A stretch of 63,718 bases of DNA from Clostridia bacterium (GCA_017623435.1 JAGAPD010000052.1:1-63718); one strand, 5' to 3'. Numbered from the stretch's first letter, positions 8,838-17,290 are shown. Numbers and translations: made by a program. Notes: a model not told the origin generated them from the sequence alone.

Positions 8838-10631
8838 TTATTGAAAAAATGGGTGAAGTGTTCCTAATTGTGCGTGTAATTCAGCGTAACTCATTTGCTC
8901 TTTTATCACGTCCAACAATTCTTTAAGTCCTGCAAAATAATTTTGCGCTACCGTCATATTTGCGCTTGGCAATACGGGTTGAGAAGCAAATGCACTACTA
9001 TTATTTTCTTTTACTTCACTTGCAAAATCTTCGATATTTTCTTCCTGCACAAACACCATAGGTATTTCGGTCTTTACAACTTCGTAGGTCGTCTTATCCC
9101 CTTCAACCTTTTTAACGACGTAATATACTTCTCTCATTTCAATATCATAGTGACGAGAAGTCTTAACGAAAGCAACCGTGTTATATTCGGGCACGAAAAC
9201 GTCTTGCGAACCGTTTACATAAATATCATTTTGATTTTTAGTGGGATTTATATCAACGTCATTTTTTACGGCTTTAACCGAGTTAATTCCGCTTACGTCA
9301 TAAACGTTTACCCAATGCGTATCATAATCAGAAATAAGCACGCTTTCTTCAACTTCTGCGCTAATCATTTCGCCCGTTTGAGTAGAATAAACCTCTTCGT
9401 AACCATTAACAAGCAAATCATCACTTTCTCTCTTTGCACTCATAACGACGGTGTAATCCTCGTCAAATCTGATTACGGCGCTCGTTTTAACCGCAACGGA
9501 TTCCGCTCCAGTATATTCGTAAAAATATCCACTTACGACGTCGTCGTTTCTAACGAATTCAACTTGCTTAAGAATTCCAACGCCCGACACTTCCATCGCG
9601 CTAGTAAATTTAAGGTAATCGTCTCTCATCTCATAATTAGCAATAACGTTTTGCGCAACCTGTATGCGACCTTTATTAACGTTATTATCGCTATCCGCAT
9701 AAAGCTCAATAGAAAATGCGCTATTACCTGCAAGCAATCTACTCGTTCCGTTTTGAAGTTCTATCTTCAACTTAAAACCTGCAACCTCGCCTTCCCAAGA
9801 CGTGTAATTTTCAGGGTTATCGTTGATAAACTGCTGATAAGCGTTTGCTATCGTCTCGCCAGCAGCATACACTAAATCAAGTTTAGAAAGAAAACTTTCA
9901 AACCCAACAAGCCCGTCCCACAAAACGTACATTTGTTTTCCGATATAGTTTTTCTTAACGTCGCTTACGTTCACAAAGTTTTGAGAAAAATCAATGGACG
10001 GATCGGTACTATAAGCCTTTTCTTCCATTCTAAAAGATTCGGGCATAAACGACCAAGCGTCAGGACGTTGCATAATCTTGTCCATAATATTTTTAGCCGT
10101 ATCTACAATGTTTACAATCGTCATTTTTGCGTTCAAAGTTTTCGTATTATAATTGACGTTCGTAAGCGTAGCAGTTGCCTCGTACTCGCCAGCCTCAACA
10201 CCTTTATTGTTAGCGTAAGTTACAGTCGTTCCTGCAGGCAAAGTTCCCGTCACCGTAATTTCTTTTTGCTCGCCATTATAAAAAAACTTCTCGTCTCCAA
10301 AAGTAATATCGCTGGAAAAATCAATCTTGTTGATTTTAAGCGTTACCGTCTTCGTAAACTCGTTATAATTAGGCGCATTTATTTTAACGCCCACACTATA
10401 AGTTCCTGCGTTCACAAACGGACCTGCGTTCACGTATTCCACCGTAGCAAAATCAGGCACGTTCGTTGCAACGATAGTGTGTTCTTGTCCGTCGTAATCT
10501 ACCGTAACGTCACTAAAAGCAATCCCCGTGAAATTCTCTGCTCCACTACTTACAGGTGGCGCATTATCACACGCCACAAACGCAAATAAAGAAATTACAA
10601 CAACGAATAATACCGATAAAATCTTTTTCAT
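8838..10631 (-). CDS. Lipoprotein with MBG-type beta-sandwich repeats
   Basis: A 597-residue predicted cell-surface lipoprotein. The signal peptide ends in LFAFVAC, a lipobox with Cys21. Residues about 35-105 and 110-175 are two MBG-like repeats (VTVDYDGQEHTIVATNVPDF and FFYNGEQKEITVTGTLPAG), domains seen in bacterial adhesion and surface proteins. The remaining 420 residues have no domain I recognise. The gene starts 10 bases after the HTH/membrane protein gene with AAGGAG before the ATG. The two therefore form an operon under the operator-containing promoter at 11617. Function is unknown. Confidence 0.78.
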   Translation of the reverse strand: MKKILSVLFVVVISLFAFVACDNAPPVSSGAENFTGIAFSDVTVDYDGQEHTIVATNVPDFATVEYVNAGPFVNAGTYSVGVKINAPNYNEFTKTVTLKINKIDFSSDITFGDEKFFYNGEQKEITVTGTLPAGTTVTYANNKGVEAGEYEATATLTNVNYNTKTLNAKMTIVNIVDTAKNIMDKIMQRPDAWSFMPESFRMEEKAYSTDPSIDFSQNFVNVSDVKKNYIGKQMYVLWDGLVGFESFLSKLDLVYAAGETIANAYQQFINDNPENYTSWEGEVAGFKLKIELQNGTSRLLAGNSAFSIELYADSDNNVNKGRIQVAQNVIANYEMRDDYLKFTSAMEVSGVGILKQVEFVRNDDVVSGYFYEYTGAESVAVKTSAVIRFDEDYTVVMSAKRESDDLLVNGYEEVYSTQTGEMISAEVEESVLISDYDTHWVNVYDVSGINSVKAVKNDVDINPTKNQNDIYVNGSQDVFVPEYNTVAFVKTSRHYDIEMREVYYVVKKVEGDKTTYEVVKTEIPMVFVQEENIEDFASEVKENNSSAFASQPVLPSANMTVAQNYFAGLKELLDVIKEQMSYAELHAQLGTLHPFFQ

Positions 10632-10641
10632 ATCTTACTCC

Positions 10642-11454
10642 TTACTCAACGTCTGGTTTAGTTATATTTTTTACAATCGCATACGGGTACACAAAAATAC
10701 TTAACGCCAACCCTAGCAAAATCGCAAGAGTTGTAGTAATGATAACAAAAATTATTCCAAGAATAAAGAATAATAACTTTACGCAAATAAACCAAATAAT
10801 TCCGTCTAAATCTAACGAAAAAATTAAGCCCGGGAATCTAACAAAGCCCCATGATGCAACTCCTACTACCATATCCCCGATAAAGTTATTACCTAAAATC
10901 AAACAAGAAACGAACGTAAACGCGCATACGCTCAACACGAACGCACCCACACACGTTCCAACGTCGCTACCGCTAGTCGTAAGCGATATTGCGATCATAA
11001 GTAAAACAGCACAAGCAATTCCACCCCATACAAACGAGCGAATTCTCTTCTTTTTCGAATTTTCTATTCGCTCTGCGCGTTCTCTTTCATTATTTTTACT
11101 GTCGCACGATTTACACAAGATTCGCGTTTGTCCTCTTCCGTAGGGCTTTCTAACAATTTCATCTTTGTTAAAAATAGGATTATTGCATTGTTCACATAAA
11201 GCAAGAACAGGTTGTTGTTCTTTAATCACGTATTCCTTTTCCACAACCTTTTCTACAACCTTTTCTCCACCCACCAACTCATCAAGAGTTATACCAAATA
11301 CTTTTGATATTTCAGCCAGAGTGCTTACGGAAGGTTCAACTTCTTCGTTCTCCCAACGCGACACGGCTTGTGCGGTTACATACAGTTTATCCGCCAAAGC
11401 CTTTTGTGTCATACCTTCTTTTTGACGTAGTTCCTTAATCTTTTGACCTAACAT
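10642..11454 (-). CDS. XRE helix-turn-helix, zinc-ribbon and membrane protein
   Basis: A 270-residue protein with three parts. Residues 1-60 are a Cro/C1-type HTH (KIKELRQKEGMTQKALADKL, TAQAVSRWENEEVEPSVSTL). About 80-115 is a two-CxxC zinc ribbon (LCEQCNN and LCKSCDSKN). About 135-265 holds four or so membrane helices. Reading upstream of the chosen ATG gives an unrelated 32-residue extension; GGAGG 6 bases before this ATG decides the start. It is the first gene of an operon with the MBG lipoprotein and is divergent from a 66-residue XRE protein. A membrane-tethered regulator or sensor is plausible but unproven. Confidence 0.83.
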   Translation of the reverse strand: MLGQKIKELRQKEGMTQKALADKLYVTAQAVSRWENEEVEPSVSTLAEISKVFGITLDELVGGEKVVEKVVEKEYVIKEQQPVLALCEQCNNPIFNKDEIVRKPYGRGQTRILCKSCDSKNNERERAERIENSKKKRIRSFVWGGIACAVLLMIAISLTTSGSDVGTCVGAFVLSVCAFTFVSCLILGNNFIGDMVVGVASWGFVRFPGLIFSLDLDGIIWFICVKLLFFILGIIFVIITTTLAILLGLALSIFVYPYAIVKNITKPDVE

Positions 11455-11616
11455 TTTTTGCCTCCAAAATTTTTCGTACTTCCATTTTATAACAAATTCA
11501 ACAAAAAATTTAGCGTTTTGTGTCAACAGACCGTTGAAAAAACTAAACAACTTGTTGAATTTAACAAAACCAAACGTTAAAAACTATTTTTTACGAATAT
11601 TTAGCATAATAAATAT

Positions 11617-11645
11617 ATTATACTAGATAAATTATCTAGTGTCAA
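11617..11645 (-). promoter_or_regulatory. Promoter of the HTH/membrane operon with a palindrome as spacer
   Basis: TTGACA, a 17-bp spacer and TATAAT on the minus strand. The spacer is CTAGATAAATTATCTAG, a perfect inverted repeat, so a repressor bound there would block RNA polymerase directly. Confidence 0.85.
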
Positions 11646-11660
11646 GACAATTTATCTAGT
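11622..11660. promoter_or_regulatory. Operator region of the first XRE module
   Basis: ACTAGATAAATTATCTAGT (11622-11640) is a 9+1+9 palindrome. A third half-site, TTATCTAGT, follows at 11652-11660 inside the putative plus-strand promoter (AAGACA 11644-11649, TAAAAT 11667-11672). The likely ligand is the 66-residue XRE protein encoded next to it, which would thus repress both directions. Confidence 0.75.
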
Positions 11661-11678
11661 TTATTGTAAAATTATATT

Positions 11679-11879
11679 ATGGATAAAATATTTTGTAATA
11701 ATTTAAAATTAACAAGAAAATCGTGCAATATGACGCAAAAACAGGTCGCTCAAAAACTTCGCGTAGTAGAAAGCTGTTACGCAAACTGGGAACAAGGACG
11801 AACAGAGCCAAATATTGAAATGCTACGCAAACTATGTGATATTTTTAACGTAAGTCTTGATGATTTAATCAACGGATAA
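11679..11879 (+). CDS. Small XRE-family repressor
   Basis: A 66-residue protein that is almost only a Cro/C1-type helix-turn-helix: MTQKQVAQKLRVVESCYANW is the helix 2-3 region, followed by EQGRTEPNIEMLRKLCDIFN and a short tail. No Shine-Dalgarno site is visible. A TAAAAT box lies exactly 6 bases before the ATG, which predicts a leaderless mRNA. It is divergent from the HTH/membrane/lipoprotein operon, and a palindromic operator lies between. It most likely represses itself and the operon. A protein of the same length in the same arrangement is at 63472. Confidence 0.85.
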   Translation: MDKIFCNNLKLTRKSCNMTQKQVAQKLRVVESCYANWEQGRTEPNIEMLRKLCDIFNVSLDDLING

Positions 11880-11891
11880 ATATAAACAAAC

Positions 11892-11930
11892 AAAAACGGG
11901 CTACCACGTGGTAGTCCGTTTTTGTTTTTA
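11892..11930. terminator. Bidirectional terminator, same stem as at 4584
   Basis: ACGGGCTACCACGTGGTAGT hairpin flanked by A and T tracts, between the convergent XRE gene and thrS. Confidence 0.88.
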
Positions 11931-11945
11931 TAAGCTTTTTCGTTA

Positions 11946-13709
11946 TTATTTTCTGTCTTTATTTTCTTGCGTGATTTTTGCGATAAACTCGTCCAAGGTA
12001 TAGGTTTCGGTTTGGAGCGTGTCACGGTTACGCACGGAAACGGTGCCCTCTTCCACTTCCTTTTGACCGATAATTACCATATAAGGAACGCGAGCTACAA
12101 CCTGCGCCTCACGGATAAGGTAGCCGATTTTTTCGTTTCTGTCGTCAAGCTCTACGCGGATTTTAGCGTCACGGAGCGCGTTATAAACTTTCTCGCCGTA
12201 CTCTTTGAATCTTTCAGATACGAGCAATACTTTTGCCTGCGTGGGAGCGAGCCAAAGGGGGAATTTACCAGCGTAATGTTCGGTAAGCACGCCGATAAAG
12301 CGTTCAATCGAGCCAAAGCATACGCGATGCACCATAATGGGACGCTGACGCTCGCCGTTCTCGTCCACGTATTCAAGACCAAAGTTGATGGGCATCTGGA
12401 AGTCAAGCTGGATCGTTCCACATTGCCAAGTTCTACCGATACTGTCTTCGAGGTGGAAGTCAATCTTCGGTCCGTAGAAAGCGCCGTCGCCTTCGTTAAC
12501 GACGTAAGGAAGTCCGAGCGATTCGAGCGCCGATTTAAGACCGTTAGTTGCTGCCTCCCAGTCCTCGTCGCTACCCATACTGTTCTCGGGACGGGTGGAA
12601 AGTTCTACGCTGTACTTAAAGCCAAACTTCTCGTAAACTTCGTTGATAAGATGAACTACTCCCACGATTTCGTCTGTGATCTGCTCTCTTCTCATGAAGA
12701 TGTGCGCGTCGTCCTGAGTAAAGCAACGCACGCGGAAAAGTCCGTGGAGCGCGCCTTTGAGCTCGTGACGATGCACGAGACCAAGCTCACCAACACGCAT
12801 AGGAAGGTCACGATAGCTATGGGGCTGAGAGCGGTAAACCATAACTCCGCCCGGGCAGTTCATAGGCTTTACGCAGAAAATTTCTTCGTCGATAACGGTG
12901 GAATACATATTGTCCTTATAGTGATCCCAATGTCCGCTCGTTTCCCAAAGCTTGCGATTCATAATAAGGGGCGTGGAAACTTCGACGTAATTCTCGCGCG
13001 TGTGAATTTCACGCCAGTAGTCGATAAGCGTGTTCTTAATCTGCATACCTTTGGGAAGGAAGAAGGGGAATCCGGGTGCTTCGTCGCACATCATAAAAAG
13101 TCCCATTTCCTTACCGATACGGCGGTGATCACGCTTTTCCGCCTCTTCAAGCATTTTAAAGTACTCGTCAAGCTCGGGCTGGGATGCAAACGCAATACCT
13201 TTTACGCGCGTAAGCATCTTATTGTTGCTGTCGTTTTTCCAGTACGCGCCCGAAATACCCATAAGCTTGAACGCTTTAAGCGCCTTCGTGTAGCAAAGGT
13301 GAGGATCTACGCACATATCCACGTATTCGCCCTGCTGATAGAAGCTAATCTGAGCGTCCTCTGCCAAGTCGCCGATATGCTCGACCTTATACTTTTCGCC
13401 ACGCTCCTGCATGAGCGCAATCGCTTGCTCACGCGGAAGAATAAAGGACTTGATGGGAAGATTTTCCTTAACGATCTTCTTCATTTCCTGTTCAAGCGCA
13501 GGAAGGTCCTCGTCGCTGAGCTTGGTATCGCCCAAGTCTACGTCGTAATAAAAGCCTTTCTCGTTCGCAGGGCCGTAAGCGAAGTCTGCGTGCGGATAAA
13601 GTCTTTTTATCGCTTGCGCCAAAATATGCGCTGCGGTATGGCGAATAACGTGAAGTTCCTCTTCGGGGGCGCACTCGCCAACGTGTCCGTCGTTGTAAAT
13701 AACTTTCAT
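11946..13709 (-). CDS. thrS: Threonyl-tRNA synthetase
   Basis: This class II synthetase charges tRNA-Thr. At 587 residues it lacks the N-terminal TGS domain (about 60 residues) of the E. coli enzyme and begins directly before the editing domain. HVIRHTAAHILAQAI and DMCVDPHLCYT carry the editing-site His and Cys/His ligands. RVGELGLVHRHELKGALHG and RVRCFTQDDAHIF are motif 2, NCPGG the zinc-Cys region, and GSIERFIGVLTEH motif 3. The ATG after AGGAG was chosen because upstream codons would translate the T-box leader and its terminator. Transcription is controlled by the Thr T-box directly upstream. It is monocistronic, with a terminator at 11892. Confidence 0.97.
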   Translation of the reverse strand: MKVIYNDGHVGECAPEEELHVIRHTAAHILAQAIKRLYPHADFAYGPANEKGFYYDVDLGDTKLSDEDLPALEQEMKKIVKENLPIKSFILPREQAIALMQERGEKYKVEHIGDLAEDAQISFYQQGEYVDMCVDPHLCYTKALKAFKLMGISGAYWKNDSNNKMLTRVKGIAFASQPELDEYFKMLEEAEKRDHRRIGKEMGLFMMCDEAPGFPFFLPKGMQIKNTLIDYWREIHTRENYVEVSTPLIMNRKLWETSGHWDHYKDNMYSTVIDEEIFCVKPMNCPGGVMVYRSQPHSYRDLPMRVGELGLVHRHELKGALHGLFRVRCFTQDDAHIFMRREQITDEIVGVVHLINEVYEKFGFKYSVELSTRPENSMGSDEDWEAATNGLKSALESLGLPYVVNEGDGAFYGPKIDFHLEDSIGRTWQCGTIQLDFQMPINFGLEYVDENGERQRPIMVHRVCFGSIERFIGVLTEHYAGKFPLWLAPTQAKVLLVSERFKEYGEKVYNALRDAKIRVELDDRNEKIGYLIREAQVVARVPYMVIIGQKEVEEGTVSVRNRDTLQTETYTLDEFIAKITQENKDRK

Positions 13710-13734
13710 AATTTCTCTCCTGTTTTCTCTCGGG

Positions 13735-13950
13735 GCAAAATAAAACACCCCTGAGATATTTTTATCCCAAGGGTGCAGTTTGCACGGTTCCACCTTGAAT
13801 TTTAACTCGTCGTCCTTTAACGCAGGAATACGGTAACGCTCGTCGCGCACGGCTCGGGAGTGGTCTTCGTTAACTTCGTACAAAGAAACTTCCAGCAAAC
13901 GTTTCTCTCTCTGTGTGTCGTCCATTAACTACTCTTTCCGTCACAGCCTT
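13735..13950 (-). promoter_or_regulatory. T-box riboswitch (threonine) with terminator/antiterminator
   Basis: The transcript leader of thrS has T-box hallmarks in order: GAGTAGTTAATGGACG (AGTA-box region), CAGAGAGAGAAACG and GCTGGAAGTTTC (stem I internal loops), specifier ACC for Thr at 13862-13864 within GAAGACCACTCCCGAG, and the T-box AAGGTGGAACCGTGC near 13790. A terminator, CACCCTTGGG paired with CTCAGGGGTG and then TTTTATTTT, lies at about 13735-13775. Uncharged tRNA-Thr should stabilise the antiterminator and turn thrS on. This also explains the absence of a gene between 13710 and 14085. Confidence 0.93.
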
Positions 13951-13957
13951 TTTCGTT

Positions 13958-13986
13958 ATTATAGCACCCGTCAAAGCTTTTGTCAA
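13958..13986 (-). promoter_or_regulatory. Promoter of the thrS T-box leader
   Basis: TTGACA, 17-bp spacer, TATAAT: full consensus on the minus strand. Confidence 0.9.
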
Positions 13987-14041
13987 CGGTTTTGCGTAAT
14001 AAATTGCTTTTACTACTCGGCTTTTTCGCCAAGAATTTACT

Positions 14042-14082
14042 AAAAATTGCAAAATGGCGCGGTACGTACCCTGCCGTTTGTA
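14042..14082 (-). terminator. Terminator of rpiB, TACGTACC-core family
   Basis: On the minus strand, ACGGCAGGGTACGTACCGCG is followed by CCATTTTGCAATTTTT. The stem is GGCAGGG / CCGCGCC-like around TACGTA. It lies directly after the rpiB stop. Confidence 0.75.
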
Positions 14083-14085
14083 ATT

Positions 14086-14538
14086 TTACTTGAAATATTT
14101 ATTTTCGATTGCAGTAACCTTTGCGATTCTACCTACGTGACGCTCAGCACCCGAAAACTCAGTAGAAAGGAACATATCCACGATATCCTGCGCAAGACCA
14201 GCGCCGATAACGCGTTCACCAAAAGCAAGTACGTTAGCGTCGTTATGCTCACGCGTAGCCTTTGCAGAGAAGGTATCCGAGCAAAGCGCGCAACGGATTC
14301 CCTTTACCTTGTTTGCGCAAATGCTCATACCGATTCCCGTTCCGCAAATCAGAATTCCTCTGTCCGCCTCACCGCCGGCAACTGCTTCAGCAACCTTAAT
14401 CGCGTAATCGGGATAGTCGACTGCGCCCTCTACGTGAATACCGAAATCGGTTACGTCGTAGCCCTCTGCGATAAGGTGTTTAATCAAATTGTTTTTTAGA
14501 TTTAACGCTGCGTGATCACACGCGATTGCAACTTTCAT
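14086..14538 (-). CDS. rpiB: Ribose-5-phosphate isomerase B
   Basis: A 150-residue cytosolic isomerase that interconverts ribose 5-phosphate and ribulose 5-phosphate in the pentose phosphate pathway. MKVAIACDHAALNLKN is the substrate loop, GILICGTGIGMSICANKVKG carries the catalytic Cys and phosphate loop, and REHNDANVLAFGERVIG is the conserved C-terminal block. The length is normal. It has its own consensus promoter and an AGGAG site. It follows the Sua5/phosphatase pair in the order seen in Bacillus subtilis (ywlC, ywlE, ywlF). LacA/B-type or RpiB activity on other sugars cannot be excluded. Confidence 0.94.
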   Translation of the reverse strand: MKVAIACDHAALNLKNNLIKHLIAEGYDVTDFGIHVEGAVDYPDYAIKVAEAVAGGEADRGILICGTGIGMSICANKVKGIRCALCSDTFSAKATREHNDANVLAFGERVIGAGLAQDIVDMFLSTEFSGAERHVGRIAKVTAIENKYFK

Positions 14539-14568
14539 TCTCTATCTCCTCTTTTCTTTCGTTTAAGT

Positions 14569-14597
14569 ATTATAACACAATTGCGTATATAAATCAA
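14569..14597 (-). promoter_or_regulatory. Promoter of rpiB
   Basis: TTGATT, 17-bp spacer, TATAAT on the minus strand. Confidence 0.78.
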
Positions 14598-14603
14598 CGC
14601 TTT

Positions 14604-15212
14604 TTACTTCTTTTCGTTCTTTTTTTCGCGCAAGTACCCTGCTGCGTCCAAAATAGGCTCGACGCACTCGCAAAGATACTTTGCGACCTTTATGTACGCC
14701 TCGACGGGATAGCCGTACGGATCAGGAACGTCCCCCCTGCCCGTAATCTCACCCACGGTAAAGGAGTTGGTCGCGGTAAAACGAGCTTTATGTTCGCGCG
14801 TCATACACACCACGAGGTCTACTTTTTGTGGCATTTCGTCCTTAAACTTTTTCGCCTTGTGCTTGTGCCACGGAATATCCAAATAAGCGAGCGCCGCACG
14901 TGATGACGGACTGATTCCATCCCCCTCGTTTGCCGTAAGCCCACACGATGCCACGTCGTATTTTGCAGTAAGCTTTTTCTTTTTAATTTCGTTCTTGAAA
15001 ATACTTTCCGCCATTGCCGAGCGACAAGTGTTTCCACTACAAACGAACAAAATCTTAATTTTAGGTTCTTTCTTGGCGCGTTTTTTCTTTTCGGGTTTAG
15101 CTTCAGTCTTTTCCTCTGGCTCGTCAAACTCAACCGTTTGTTCAAACTCCACCGTAACTTCGCCCTTCTTTTGCACTTCTTTTTCTGTTTCTTGTACGGT
15201 TAGAGTCGTCAT
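14604..15212 (-). CDS. Low-molecular-weight phosphatase, arginine-phosphatase type, with charged N-terminal extension
   Basis: A 202-residue protein. The catalytic P-loop VCSGNTCRS begins with Cys58 and ends with Arg64, and GDVPDPYGYPVEAY supplies the general-acid Asp. In YwlE of B. subtilis a Thr inside the loop favours phospho-arginine over phospho-tyrosine. The matching residue here is Thr62, so protein-arginine phosphatase activity is likely. The first 50 residues are a Glu/Lys-rich, probably disordered extension that is unusual for the family. It overlaps the Sua5 stop by 4 bases, hence is translationally coupled. YwlE counteracts McsB kinase in protein quality control; no McsB is in the window. 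Confidence 0.88.
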   Translation of the reverse strand: MTTLTVQETEKEVQKKGEVTVEFEQTVEFDEPEEKTEAKPEKKKRAKKEPKIKILFVCSGNTCRSAMAESIFKNEIKKKKLTAKYDVASCGLTANEGDGISPSSRAALAYLDIPWHKHKAKKFKDEMPQKVDLVVCMTREHKARFTATNSFTVGEITGRGDVPDPYGYPVEAYIKVAKYLCECVEPILDAAGYLREKKNEKK

Positions 15213-16210
15213 ATAAACTTACCTCCGCACGCTTTTTCTAATCTGTTCGCTATCGAGCTACCTATACCTTTTTCCTCAACGCCCTGCGCGATAACGATAT
15301 CGTAGCCGTCGTCGTCGCTTTGACGGAGCAAGGAAAACAACTTTCTTGCATAATCTTCGTAGCTTTTTCCTGCGCTATAAAAATGATTTTGATCAAAATC
15401 ACGGGCGTTTTCTTCCATAGCGATTACCACCGCTTTTTTGCCCTCGCTTACGCATTTTTCGTAAAACGCCACCATACGCCCTACGGCGTTTTCGTCCGCA
15501 GTCGCTACGAACACTTCGCTTGAGGGCGAATAATGCTTATATTTCATACCCGGGCAAAGCGCCACGGTGGAACCACGCACGACCTCGATTTCGCCAACCA
15601 CCTCTTCAATTTTCTCAAGCGCCATACCGCCCGCGCGAAGAAGTCTTGGCTTTTCGCCCGTAAAGTCGATTACGGTCGATTCAACCCCTACTTCACACTC
15701 ACCGCCGTCCAAAATAGCGCTAATTTTACCGTTAAGGTCGTCGTATACGTGGCTTGCTTTGGTGGGACTTGGCTTTGAACTGGTGTTTGCCGAGGGCGCA
15801 CACACGGGCACGCCTGCCTCTAAAATTAAATCAAGCGCGACTTTGCTATCAGGCATTCTCACTGCCACGGTATCCAGTCCGCCCGTTACCGAATCGGGCA
15901 CGATTTTTTTCTTTTTAAGCACCACCGTAACGGGACCGGGCATAAAATTTTCAATGACCTTTTTAGCCCCGTCTGGAACGAAATCAGCCACCACGTCCAC
16001 CCACGTTTTGTCAGCGATATGTACGATTAACGGGTTGTCAGAGGGGCGACCTTTTGCCTCGTAAATCTTTTTTACGCTATCAGGCAAAAAGGCGTTTGCG
16101 CCCAAGCCGTACACCGTTTCGGTGGGGAAAGCAACGATTTCACCCTCTTGCAAAAGGCGCGCGCAAGTTTTGATATTCAGTTGATTCGATTGATAAATTT
16201 GAGTTTCCAT
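15209..16210 (-). CDS. L-threonylcarbamoyladenylate synthase, Sua5 type
   Basis: A 333-residue enzyme making threonylcarbamoyl-AMP from Thr, bicarbonate and ATP for the t6A37 modification of ANN-decoding tRNAs. The YrdC domain covers residues 10-200: GEIVAFPTETVYGLGANAF, KIYEAKGRPSDNPLIVHI (the KxR..SxN site), VPVCAPSANTSSKPSPT and STVIDF. The C-terminal Sua5 domain (about 215-333) begins after CPGMKYKHYSP. The length fits Sua5, not the short TsaC. It is translationally coupled to the phosphatase gene. The start is about 45 bases from the divergent membrane gene. Confidence 0.95.
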   Translation of the reverse strand: METQIYQSNQLNIKTCARLLQEGEIVAFPTETVYGLGANAFLPDSVKKIYEAKGRPSDNPLIVHIADKTWVDVVADFVPDGAKKVIENFMPGPVTVVLKKKKIVPDSVTGGLDTVAVRMPDSKVALDLILEAGVPVCAPSANTSSKPSPTKASHVYDDLNGKISAILDGGECEVGVESTVIDFTGEKPRLLRAGGMALEKIEEVVGEIEVVRGSTVALCPGMKYKHYSPSSEVFVATADENAVGRMVAFYEKCVSEGKKAVVIAMEENARDFDQNHFYSAGKSYEDYARKLFSLLRQSDDDGYDIVIAQGVEEKGIGSSIANRLEKACGGKFI

Positions 16211-16254
16211 AACTTTTGCCGTTTAATTTTCCTTTTGCCGTCAATAATTGAGGT

Positions 16255-17007
16255 ATGAAATTTTCCTATTTTTCCGACAGTTTAATTAGTAAGTTTATTT
16301 TGTTTGCTCTTGGCGTCGTCGTGGGTGGCTATTTTTGCCGAAACACGACTTGCGCCCTGCTTTTTGGTGCGATTTTCTCGCTATGTTTATCCGAAGTTTA
16401 TCTACTCGCCATCGGTAAGCGCGACGAAAAATTCTTTAAGCCCAAGGACTATAACGCCGTTTGCGAAAAGGTCGTCTACTCGGGTGACGAATACGTTTTA
16501 TCTTTACTTGAAAACGTGCTTTCGCGCAAGCATACCGTCAAAAAGTACTCCACTTATTTACGAGCGGACGACACTATTTTTCTCGCTAAAATGCGACCAA
16601 ACGCACTAAGTAGCAACGATTTTATCGATTGTGTCAATTTTGCCCGTTTGCGCGGTTACGAAAAAGTCGTTATCCTGACTCACCTTCGCCCCGTTAAATG
16701 CGACGAGCTGATTAAAAAAACGACTGACCTTTGCGTAAAAGTGGTGGACTACGCGCAGTTTTACGCCTATTTGCGTAAAAACGACGCTTTGCCCGTCGTA
16801 ACTTTGCCCTCGCGCAAGCAAAAATTCGCCCTCGCAGTTCAAAGTATGCTGGACAAAAAACGCGCAAAATCCTATTTTACCTGCGCACTCACGCTATTTT
16901 TCCTCTCGTCGTTCGTCACTTCGTCAATTTACTATCTTTTAAGCGCCTGCATTTCGCTTGCGCTTGGATTAGCAGTTTCGTTCTTACCACGAGAAAAAAA
17001 GGAATAA
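16255..17007 (+). CDS. Hypothetical membrane protein with a cytoplasmic central domain
   Basis: I do not recognise a named family. The 250-residue protein has two membrane helices at about 12-50, a soluble basic segment of about 150 residues, and two helices at about 205-245. The soluble part, with RKHTVKKYSTYLRADD, ARLRGYEKVVILTHLRPVK and LCVKVVDYAQFYAYLRK, has the alternating pattern of restriction-endonuclease-like folds found in some membrane proteins. That reading is weak. GAGG precedes the ATG. It is divergent from Sua5 and convergent with the small acidic membrane gene, 4 bases away. Confidence 0.7.
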   Translation: MKFSYFSDSLISKFILFALGVVVGGYFCRNTTCALLFGAIFSLCLSEVYLLAIGKRDEKFFKPKDYNAVCEKVVYSGDEYVLSLLENVLSRKHTVKKYSTYLRADDTIFLAKMRPNALSSNDFIDCVNFARLRGYEKVVILTHLRPVKCDELIKKTTDLCVKVVDYAQFYAYLRKNDALPVVTLPSRKQKFALAVQSMLDKKRAKSYFTCALTLFFLSSFVTSSIYYLLSACISLALGLAVSFLPREKKE

Positions 17008-17011
17008 TTGC

Positions 17012-17290
17012 TTATTCCTGCGTGTCGTTTTTCTCTTCGCCAGCTTCGTCGCTAACCTCTTCGCCCTCTTCGTCCTCGCCTTCTTCCACTACGTCAGGCG
17101 ATTGCTTTCTCGCCATAAATTTGACCATAAGAAAGAGAAAAAAGCCCACTCCGCCCGAAATAAGCGTGATAAGAGCTACCGCTCCGCCCAGCATATCCTT
17201 GTCGAGCAGGTAGAGCACGAAGGAAACGGAAAAGATTCCCACGAACACTAACGCTATAATTGCTAAAATTCTTATTGCTTTCTCACTCAT
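17012..17290 (-). CDS. Small membrane protein with acidic tail
   Basis: A 92-residue protein with two membrane helices (about residues 6-28 and 34-58), a short basic stop (KFMARKQ) and a highly acidic C-terminal tail of 28 residues. No family is recognised. No Shine-Dalgarno site is present. The -10 box TATAAT lies exactly 6 bases before the ATG, so the mRNA should be leaderless. It is convergent with the membrane gene at 16255. Confidence 0.72.
   Translation of the reverse strand: MSEKAIRILAIIALVFVGIFSVSFVLYLLDKDMLGGAVALITLISGGVGFFLFLMVKFMARKQSPDVVEEGEDEEGEEVSDEAGEEKNDTQE

Noticed and set aside
9933..10589. Plus-strand open frames opposite the MBG lipoprotein gene
   Set aside because: No motif, no start signal, and the opposite strand carries a lipobox and repeats.
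11967..13754. Plus-strand open frame of 595 codons opposite thrS
   Set aside because: Antisense shadow of a highly conserved synthetase, with no start signal and no recognisable motif.
13710..13925. N-terminal extension of thrS beginning MDDTQREKR
   Set aside because: These codons are the T-box leader and its terminator; the protein homology and AGGAG site begin at the ATG at 13709.
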